A DNA stretch of 20,630 nt from CAZEQJ01 sp964514385. GTDB lineage: Bacteria; Bacteroidota; Bacteroidia; Cytophagales; Cyclobacteriaceae. A program made the position numbers and the translations under genes. The notes below the pieces were generated by a model. That model was given only the letters and a program-made list of their open reading frames with translations, was not told where the DNA came from and did no database searches. The stretch is taken from assembly GCA_964514385.1 (NCBI GenBank), contig CAZEQJ010000050.1, positions 1-20,630 of the forward strand. Reading direction: 5' to 3'. Positions 15,407-20,630 of this stretch are shown here, piece by piece; the stretch's first letter is position 1; each line of letters opens with the position of its first letter.

Positions 15407-18163
15407 CTATCTGGTTATGGTGACCTCTGAAACCGGTGTCCCTGATTTCATTTCAAGGGATACCATAGTATCACCACTACCTCTGCTCAACAGAACTCTG
15501 CCGTCCTGTTCCACGCGATATCTCCCCTCAAGGCCTCGGATGGATAAGGTGCTCACATGGTTGTCAGCTGTACGATTTTCGACCTTAAGGGTGATTGATT
15601 CCAGCTGCTCATCAAAAGAAATCACGGCATCCTTTACCAGACCGTCCCTGCCAAATTCAAGGTCAAGGTTCCTGTCGTTCATACGAACATGGAATTTACG
15701 ACGCAGCCCATCTTTTGGCACAACGGATATCATGTCACCATCCCTGCTCAGATCACCCCCATAGGCTGTAAGACCGAAAATATCATCGTCATTCACAACT
15801 GTTGCCGCCATTCGCAATGCACCACCATAGCCGAGATCAATCTCACCATCATAATACCACGGCCCCCGGCCCTGAGGTTTTTGTATCCAGCTTCTTGCAT
15901 ATTTCTGTGGCTCAAATGCCCACCCCGTGGCACCATCATTATCTTTGCCAGGATACCAGTAGCCATAGTTGGATTCGGGTGTACCCGTATTCATAAGGGC
16001 AAATGAGCTGAGATAAGACTGATAACCGAGGCGAAACAGGTCATCGCGATCAGTGTCAAAATATAAAGCCTGGTCAAGAACAGCCCAGCCTCCCATCTGC
16101 GACATATAACTTAAGGTATAGCCTTCGCTACGCCCTCTGAAGTCGCTGCCCAACCAGTAATAGGTGGTTTCCAGTACACCTCGAACAGCAAGATTAGCTT
16201 CAAGCTGGCGGTTCATAAACAATCGCGAGTCTTCCATTTTTACTTCCGGATGGGAGTACCATACACTGTCGTTGACATCAAACCAGAGTTTTTCATCAGG
16301 TTTCATTTGTGTAGTTGCACCATATTTGGCCAACGCATAACTGGACTCAAATGCAGTAGCATCGACAGCATATTCGGAGCGAAACGGATATTTGTCATCG
16401 TAGACAAAATATTTGACCTTTTTCTCCCATTCATCGGTAAGAAATTGTGCATCTTCTTCAAACCCTTCCTTTTTCAGTACCTCAATAAGTTCAGGGATGA
16501 GCAATTCATTATAACATCCCCATTCGTAGGTCCTGTACCAGGGCAAAATCTCGTAGCAATATTTGAAGTAGCCCTTTGCTGTTTCTTTTGCCCGTAGTAA
16601 ATATTCATCCCGGTCTGCATAACTCACCAGTTCAGGATACATATCTGCAATCTGATACATATGATAATACATCATGATGATGTGCGGGTAATCGTAAGAA
16701 CGCCATACATGCATACGAAAATCCGGGTTATTGCCCTCCCGTTTTTCCCTGTTGCGGTTGGTAATCCAGTCTGGTGTACCATAAACACCATAGGGGTAAG
16801 GTGATTCCTCATCCGTTCGCTGAAGTTTTCCCCATACAAAATTTTCAATATAATATTCTATGGATGCTATCTCTTCGGGGTCAGGAAATGAAACATTTTT
16901 AGCTGCCAGAAAAGGTGCCTTACATAATGCAGGATCATCGCACGTCAATACATATACCAGTCGTGTGGTATCAAAATAATCCGGATTACCGGGATGCCTA
17001 AGCTGACTGTTTTTCATGTCATAAACACCAAAAAGACCATCATACCAGGCTTCCTTATCTTTCACCTGCTGGCGCTTTGCCAAAAAGTCTGCCCGCTTCA
17101 TGTAGAGTGTTTCCAGCGGCTCTGTGACAAAAAACTCAAGGTAAGTTTTAAATTTTCCACCATAATAAACGGTCAGCATATTTTCGCCCAGCCGGTTAAA
17201 CCGTACGGTATAATGATGAGTATCCGGCTGCTTTTCTCCATTATACACAATTTCGGTCTGCCCGCCCTTATATTCAGCCACAACAGAGTCAATTGTATGT
17301 GTAGTCCTGAGTGCCACCCTTGCCTCAAGATCTGTAGGTATGGTCATTCCAGGTATCACCTGAACGTCGATGAGACCCTGTTCTACCAGTAAGTCCCGGA
17401 TGCCGTCATAACCATCTGCCCAGTAAAAATCAAAACCATATGTTATGCTTTCACCCGCTTCCAGAATTTTCATGGTGTGCTCTTGTCGCCATTCGCCACG
17501 AAGCTCTGCATTGCCCAACCTTGCTGAATGTATAAAGACTTTAAATGAGCGGTCGCGTGGAGCCATCGATTCATTGGAATAATACTCCAGCGAGGTGCCT
17601 GACTGTGGTGTCATGAGCAAATAAGGTGGCAGGCCGGTTGGCCGCTGAAAAAATACCCAGGAATTATCCCCGGATACCATCTGATGCTTTATGGCACTCT
17701 CTTCAAAAATGATCTCGGGACTTTCACCTCGCGGACGCCGATAATTGATGGGTATGGCCAGATCTTCAATGCGTATCTGTCCATCCGTGGTGTTGGTAAG
17801 GGTAAAAGTCCAGCTCAGCTTTTCGCCTTGCAAACTGAAAACCTGCTGAATATCTATATGCTGGTGGGCATCCTTTAATGAGTCAGGGGCAGTATATTCC
17901 TGAATAATTTCGCCTTCCAGCTGAAAAGAAGTAGCCCCATTACGCATTGTATTGGTAGTATAGGTCTTCTCGTCGTATGTGTAGAAGAGATACAGATCAC
18001 CAAATACACCCCAGTTGGACACGTAATTGGTAGGGTGGACATCGTTCGTTTTCATTATCGAACTGAGACCATTTCGCGATGCCTCAAGGGTAAAAGCGTT
18101 ATTTGAAAATTGACCAAATACAGTCAGGGATGCGATCGAAAAAATGTAGGTTAAGGCTTTCAT
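15407..18163 (-). CDS. Large secreted DUF5695-domain protein, putative carbohydrate-active enzyme
   Basis: A 918-residue exported protein with a short signal peptide (MKALTYIFSIASLTVFG, then QFSNN). The first 260 residues are rich in strands like a beta-sandwich (WGVFGDLYLFYTYDEK, WTFTLTNTTDGQIRIEDLAIP), then a small Ig-like part (about 270-350, ending FFVTEPLE), then a long aromatic helical region (about 370-830) typical of an alpha/alpha-barrel glycosidase or lyase, with acidic-aromatic runs such as TYEWGCYNELLIPEL near 545 and YWYPGKDNDGATGWAFEP. A last beta domain ends near residue 918. I recognise the overall pattern as DUF5695, whose members are thought to act on glycans. No SusC/SusD, sulfatase or other glycosidase gene is beside it. 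Catalytic residues cannot be named from this sequence alone. Confidence 0.8.
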   Translation of the reverse strand: MKALTYIFSIASLTVFGQFSNNAFTLEASRNGLSSIMKTNDVHPTNYVSNWGVFGDLYLFYTYDEKTYTTNTMRNGATSFQLEGEIIQEYTAPDSLKDAHQHIDIQQVFSLQGEKLSWTFTLTNTTDGQIRIEDLAIPINYRRPRGESPEIIFEESAIKHQMVSGDNSWVFFQRPTGLPPYLLMTPQSGTSLEYYSNESMAPRDRSFKVFIHSARLGNAELRGEWRQEHTMKILEAGESITYGFDFYWADGYDGIRDLLVEQGLIDVQVIPGMTIPTDLEARVALRTTHTIDSVVAEYKGGQTEIVYNGEKQPDTHHYTVRFNRLGENMLTVYYGGKFKTYLEFFVTEPLETLYMKRADFLAKRQQVKDKEAWYDGLFGVYDMKNSQLRHPGNPDYFDTTRLVYVLTCDDPALCKAPFLAAKNVSFPDPEEIASIEYYIENFVWGKLQRTDEESPYPYGVYGTPDWITNRNREKREGNNPDFRMHVWRSYDYPHIIMMYYHMYQIADMYPELVSYADRDEYLLRAKETAKGYFKYCYEILPWYRTYEWGCYNELLIPELIEVLKKEGFEEDAQFLTDEWEKKVKYFVYDDKYPFRSEYAVDATAFESSYALAKYGATTQMKPDEKLWFDVNDSVWYSHPEVKMEDSRLFMNRQLEANLAVRGVLETTYYWLGSDFRGRSEGYTLSYMSQMGGWAVLDQALYFDTDRDDLFRLGYQSYLSSFALMNTGTPESNYGYWYPGKDNDGATGWAFEPQKYARSWIQKPQGRGPWYYDGEIDLGYGGALRMAATVVNDDDIFGLTAYGGDLSRDGDMISVVPKDGLRRKFHVRMNDRNLDLEFGRDGLVKDAVISFDEQLESITLKVENRTADNHVSTLSIRGLEGRYRVEQDGRVLLSRGSGDTMVSLEMKSGTPVSEVTITR

Positions 18164-18225
18164 AATGTTGCAGGTTAAAAAATAAAGCTAAGAGAATTAT
18201 AGAAGGGCAACTTTCACTTATGTGC

Positions 18226-18265
18226 AAAAGACCTGAATTTATATCTTGACAAATACTATTCAGGT
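18226..18265 (-). terminator. Possible terminator downstream of the HxlR gene
   Basis: An 8-base inverted repeat (ACCTGAAT at 18231 and ATTCAGGT at 18258) with a 19-base spacer lies just after the HxlR stop. On the minus strand it is followed by CTTTTG, a weak T tract. The long loop and short tail make it a weak terminator; it could instead be a protein-binding dyad in front of the DUF5695 gene. Confidence 0.45.
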
Positions 18266-18266
18266 T

Positions 18267-18599
18267 CTAATGATTTTTGCTCATGGCTTTCATGTAATCC
18301 AGGCCAAACTGAGAAAGCTGCTCAATAACCGGCAGGGCTCGAAAGCCCATTTCGGTTAACTCATATTCTACCCTGGGTGGTACAGTACCATAATTTATTC
18401 TCCTGGCAAGATCATTTACAACCAATAGCTTCAGCTCCTGAATAAGCATTTTCTCACTGATATCGGGTATTTCCTTTTTTAACGATGACAACCGCATGCT
18501 GCCATTTTTAAGCTGATAAATAATCAGCATTTTCCACTTGCCCCCCAACATCTCCAGTGAGGTGCGAATGGGACATTTTGCTGTAATGTTGATTTTCAT
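18267..18599 (-). CDS. HxlR-family winged-helix transcriptional regulator
   Basis: A 110-residue DNA-binding protein with the classic HxlR core: CPIRTSLEMLGGKWKMLIIYQL (9-30), then RLSSLKKEIPDISEKMLIQELKLL with the recognition helix, and the wing RINYGTVPPRVEYELTEMG, ending in a dimerisation helix (LPVIEQLSQFGLDYM). Cys9 at the start of the domain corresponds to the redox or electrophile-sensing cysteine of HxlR relatives such as YodB, HypR and QorR. It is divergent from a reductase gene with a 68-base gap that holds a dyad, the usual layout for a regulator that controls its neighbour and itself. A thiol-stress or quinone signal is inference from the family. The start at 18599 is fixed by the MKINITAKCP beginning. 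Confidence 0.93.
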   Translation of the reverse strand: MKINITAKCPIRTSLEMLGGKWKMLIIYQLKNGSMRLSSLKKEIPDISEKMLIQELKLLVVNDLARRINYGTVPPRVEYELTEMGFRALPVIEQLSQFGLDYMKAMSKNH

Positions 18600-18635
18600 A
18601 CTTACAAAAAGGTTAGTATACTATTATTGGTAAGT
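18600..18635. promoter_or_regulatory. Putative HxlR operator dyad between divergent genes
   Basis: The shared regulatory gap holds a perfect 10-base palindrome TAGTATACTA (18614-18623) flanked by an outer inverted repeat ACTTAC (18600-18605) and GTAAGT (18630-18635), with centres offset by one base. HxlR proteins bind such dyads as dimers. A partial copy, GATACTATT, follows at about 18642-18650 toward the reductase gene. The palindrome starts 15 bases in front of the HxlR start codon and about 45 bases before the reductase ATG, so binding could block both promoters. Binding itself is inferred. Confidence 0.6.
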
Positions 18636-18667
18636 TATGGAGATACTATTCAATTTTAAAATAAAAA

Positions 18668-19300
18668 ATGAAAATCGCATTATTTGGAGCAACTGGACAA
18701 ACAGGTATTGAATGTCTGAAGCAGGCCTTAAGGGCAGGGCATACAGTAGTAGCATCGGCTCGTACACCATCAAAGCTGGACCCATATGAAGACAAAAATC
18801 TTCAGGTGATTGAGGGAGATGTGCTCAATCCTGAACATCCACATCAGGTGGTAAAAGACTGTGATATAGTGATCAGTTTATTTGGGCATGTAAAGGATTC
18901 ACCTGCTGATGTGCAGACCCGGGGCACACTTCATATAGTAAAGGCAATGGAAAAAGCTGGTATATCCAGGATAATTTCATTGTCAGGAGGTGGGCTACGT
19001 TATGAAAAAGATCAACCCAAAATAATGGATAAGCTGATAAAGGGGATCATGGGAATTGTCGCCAGAAAAATCTTATCAGATGCAGAAAATCACGCCAAGG
19101 TGTTGAAAGCCAGTGGTCTTGAATGGTGTATTGTACGTGGTCCTCAATTAAAGAATGGCCCTGCAAAGGGGCATTACAATGTCACGTGGGTTGGAGTAAA
19201 TTCCGGAATTGAGATAAACCGTGCTGATCTGGCTGCTTTCATCCTGAAAGAAGCAGAGATGCCTGACTACAGCTATAGCATGCCGTTTGTAACGTATTGA
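18668..19300 (+). CDS. NAD(P)H-binding atypical SDR (NmrA-like reductase)
   Basis: A 210-residue Rossmann-fold protein of the atypical short-chain dehydrogenase group. The dinucleotide motif is GATGQTG (7-13) after the first strand MKIALF, and the Arg in SARTPSKL at the end of the second strand suggests NADPH preference. Further family marks are VIEGDVLNPE, DIVISLFGH, ISRIISLSGGG and the C-terminal WCIVRGPQL and EINRADLAAFIL. Relatives include biliverdin/flavin reductase-like and quinone-sensing NmrA/QorB-like proteins. There is no canonical YxxxK site, as is usual for this group. It is transcribed away from the HxlR gene, which probably represses it. The substrate is unknown; a quinone or other electrophile is a reasonable inference. 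A strong hairpin ends the transcript 25 bases after the stop. Confidence 0.9.
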   Translation: MKIALFGATGQTGIECLKQALRAGHTVVASARTPSKLDPYEDKNLQVIEGDVLNPEHPHQVVKDCDIVISLFGHVKDSPADVQTRGTLHIVKAMEKAGISRIISLSGGGLRYEKDQPKIMDKLIKGIMGIVARKILSDAENHAKVLKASGLEWCIVRGPQLKNGPAKGHYNVTWVGVNSGIEINRADLAAFILKEAEMPDYSYSMPFVTY

Positions 19301-19324
19301 TTGAGCCGGCTTTCATTGCCTTAC

Positions 19325-19358
19325 TAAAAACAGGGAGAAAGTAATCTTCCTGTTTTTA
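19325..19358 (+). terminator. Strong hairpin terminator after the reductase gene
   Basis: A 14-base stem (TAAAAACAGGGAGA with TCTTCCTGTTTTTA, one G-U pair) and a six-base loop AAGTAA. The T-rich 3' arm acts as the tail. It lies 24 bases after the reductase stop and only 10 bases before the ATG of the alpha/beta hydrolase, so the next gene needs its own promoter or must use a read-through message in which this hairpin sits at the ribosome site. Confidence 0.75.
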
Positions 19359-19364
19359 TCTTTG
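19357..19364 (+). promoter_or_regulatory. Possible -7 element in front of the alpha/beta hydrolase
   Basis: TATCTTTG matches TAnnTTTG exactly and overlaps the end of the terminator hairpin. If used, transcription would begin at or within a few bases of the ATG at 19369, giving a leaderless or nearly leaderless message. No -33 TTG is seen at normal spacing, so this may be a chance match. Confidence 0.3.
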
Positions 19365-19368
19365 ACAC

Positions 19369-20271
19369 ATGGCACATATTAACCCATCCAGGATAACATT
19401 AACCTTTCATCAGGAGGAGATTGTAATCCATCATTTCGGATCTGAAAACAATCATTACCCACCCGTGCTGCTCATTCACGGGAGCATCGAAAATGGTAAA
19501 ATTTTTTTTAGTAAATCCGGGAAAGGCCTTGCTCCTTTTCTGATGAAAGAGGGGTTCCGGGTATATGTCGCGGACCTGAGGGGAAGAGGAGCATCTCGAC
19601 CCAAAGTTTCCCGAAATAGCAAGGCGTCTTTATCCAATACGGTCAGTGAGGAACTCCCGGCCATTATTGAAAAAGTAAAATCACATGCCGGATCAGATGC
19701 ACTGCATGTAGGCGCCCATTCCTGGGGTGGTGTGCTCCTGCTTTCAGCTTATGCCTTGTTTGAGGATAAACTTGGCATCAAAAGCATGATATTTATGGGC
19801 ACCAAACGTCGCATTAGCATTTTATCGTTTGAAAAGCTTTTTAAAATTGATTTTGGCTGGACATTCCTTGGGCGTATCCTTTCAGTAATCTATGGATATC
19901 TGCCCGCAAAATCATGGGGTATGGGATCGGATAATGAACCTAAAAAGCTTTACATGCAAACTGACCATTGGGTACGAAGCAAAAATTGGATCGACCCTGA
20001 AACTGGCTTTAACTACAAGCAAAAACTTCAATCCCTGGAATTACCGCCTATTCATTTTTATACAGGTAAAAATGATCGTCTGCTGGGCAATCCCGTGGAT
20101 GTGCGGTTGCTGGCTGAAGAATGCGGGCTTACCCACTCTGTTACCATTCTGGGGAAATCATACGGAAACAAGGTCGATTATGACCATATCAGCATACTTA
20201 CACATCCTGAAGCAATACACGACCATTTCATAGAAATCGCACGATTATTCAGATACTTTAGTGAAAAATAA
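19369..20271 (+). CDS. Alpha/beta-fold hydrolase
   Basis: A 300-residue cytosolic protein with a full alpha/beta hydrolase domain. The oxyanion region is VLLIHGSIENG (33-43), followed by VADLRGRGASRP (67-78). The nucleophile elbow is GAHSWGGVL with Ser118; the residue two before Ser's flank is Ala where Gly is commonest. The acid is probably Asp236 in YTGKNDRLLG and the histidine His273 in VDYDHISIL, so the triad is complete. A helical cap fills about 150-215. There is no signal peptide. It could be an esterase, lipase or C-C hydrolase; the substrate is not predictable. A hairpin separates it from the reductase gene upstream, and its own terminator lies about 65 bases downstream, so it is probably a single-gene transcript. 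Confidence 0.9.
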   Translation: MAHINPSRITLTFHQEEIVIHHFGSENNHYPPVLLIHGSIENGKIFFSKSGKGLAPFLMKEGFRVYVADLRGRGASRPKVSRNSKASLSNTVSEELPAIIEKVKSHAGSDALHVGAHSWGGVLLLSAYALFEDKLGIKSMIFMGTKRRISILSFEKLFKIDFGWTFLGRILSVIYGYLPAKSWGMGSDNEPKKLYMQTDHWVRSKNWIDPETGFNYKQKLQSLELPPIHFYTGKNDRLLGNPVDVRLLAEECGLTHSVTILGKSYGNKVDYDHISILTHPEAIHDHFIEIARLFRYFSEK

Positions 20272-20336
20272 TAGCCGGCTTATGCAACTTTTACTTTATT
20301 GCTGCATCTATAGCAAAACGTCAATAACTCAAATCG

Positions 20337-20364
20337 AAAAGGTCATCATACGATGGCCTTTTTT
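20337..20364 (+). terminator. Rho-independent terminator after the alpha/beta hydrolase
   Basis: The stem GGTCATC/GATGGCC (one G-U pair, loop ATAC) is extended by A-T pairs from the AAAA before it and followed by six T. It lies about 65 bases after the hydrolase stop in otherwise AT-rich spacer. The rest of the 20272-20474 gap shows no gene. Confidence 0.8.
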
Positions 20365-20474
20365 CAGGTCTTTTCCACCTTATTTTTTTAATTATTACTC
20401 AATAACCACCAAATACAACAAATTCTTAAATCACTGGTAACGGAAAGGTTATTATAAAATATCTATATTCAGAT

Positions 20475-20615
20475 ATGAGAAATATAATCCTGCTATCTGT
20501 TATCGCCTGTTGTGTACTGTCCTGTACATCCGAAACGTCAATACAAACCCTGCCCCATGCAGTTTCACCTGCTGACGCGCGACGCTTAGCAAACGCACGG
20601 CCAAGCTTCGCTTGA
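20475..20615 (+). CDS. Small lipoprotein-like ORF, perhaps truncated
   Basis: A 46-codon ORF starting MRNIILLSVIACCVLSCTSE, a convincing lipoprotein signal peptide with lipobox VLSC and Cys17 as the lipidated residue. After that only about 29 residues follow, first Ser/Thr-rich (TSETSIQTLPHAVSPAD) and then ARRLANARPSFA before a TGA at 20613. The last dozen residues are encoded by a GC-richer segment with a strong hairpin, unlike the AT-rich DNA before it. It may be the 5' end of a longer lipoprotein gene cut by an insertion or repeat, or joined wrongly at the edge of an assembly. The start codon lies in a short inverted repeat (ATATCT at 20459, AGATAT at 20471). I do not recognise a family. 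Confidence 0.5.
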   Translation: MRNIILLSVIACCVLSCTSETSIQTLPHAVSPADARRLANARPSFA

Positions 20616-20619
20616 CCGT
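20597..20619. repeat. Near-perfect hairpin in the GC-rich right edge
   Basis: ACGGCCAAGC and GCTTGACCGT form a 10-pair stem with one C/A mismatch and a three-base loop TTC. A further ACG/CGT pairing lies outside it at 20593-20595 and 20624-20626. It has no T tract, so it is not a normal terminator. It may be part of an interspersed palindromic repeat or the end of a mobile element that continues past the window. Confidence 0.45.
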
Positions 20620-20630
20620 AGCACGTGGGA

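Noticed and set aside
15417..15764. Plus-strand open frames across the DUF5695 gene, such as this 115-codon one
   Set aside because: All are antisense shadows in a gene with strong protein-level structure on the minus strand; none shows a domain or signal peptide.
1..20630. CRISPR arrays, tRNA, rRNA or transposase genes
   Set aside because: Reading the gaps between genes shows no regularly spaced repeats, no tRNA-like cloverleaf and no transposase motifs.

Overview
The window looks like a stretch of a Bacteroidota chromosome, most likely from the Cytophagales or a close relative. Supporting signs: a DUF6452/DUF6048 secreted-protein gene pair, a bacillithiol-type BshC next to RimO, a short HPF directly after XerC, a secreted MORN-repeat protein, many tight gene overlaps, weak or absent Shine-Dalgarno sequences, and two exact matches to the Bacteroidota -7 promoter element TAnnTTTG. 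The genus assignment is inference. Gene density is high: no gap between genes reaches 300 bases, and the longest gene-free stretch is the roughly 200 bases before the last small ORF.

Layout. 1-804: the 3' half of xerC, then hpf, ended by a hairpin terminator shared with the convergent MORN gene. 803-3564 (minus): the MORN-repeat secreted protein and the chaperone htpG, with a terminator between them. 3693-7115 (plus): a compact four-gene unit (tandem universal stress protein, CPA2-type cation:proton antiporter, secreted DUF547 protein, membrane methyltransferase of the isoprenylcysteine-methyltransferase/NnrU type) in which the last three genes overlap. 7102-8278 (minus): DUF6452 and DUF6048, overlapping each other by 47 bases and touching the preceding unit tail to tail. 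8365-11774 (plus): rimO, bshC and 5-formyltetrahydrofolate cyclo-ligase, tightly packed. 11826-14139 (minus): a thioredoxin-fold protein and a lipoprotein serine hydrolase with overlapping ends. 14235-18163 (minus): a D-serine dehydratase/D-threonine aldolase-like PLP enzyme and a large secreted DUF5695 protein. 18267-19300: an HxlR regulator divergent from an NAD(P)-binding reductase, with a dyad operator between them. 19369-20271: an alpha/beta hydrolase behind a strong hairpin. 20475-20630: the start of a lipoprotein gene that runs into a GC-richer hairpin segment and stops.

Function. Most genes are core housekeeping (recombination, ribosome hibernation, protein folding, ribosome modification, thiol and folate chemistry) plus envelope or stress accessories. 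I see no CRISPR array, rRNA, tRNA, transposase or phage genes, and no clear evidence of a wholly new system. The best candidates for a second look are the stress protein-antiporter-DUF547-methyltransferase unit, the DUF5695 enzyme without polysaccharide-utilisation neighbours, and the odd hairpin tail at the right edge.
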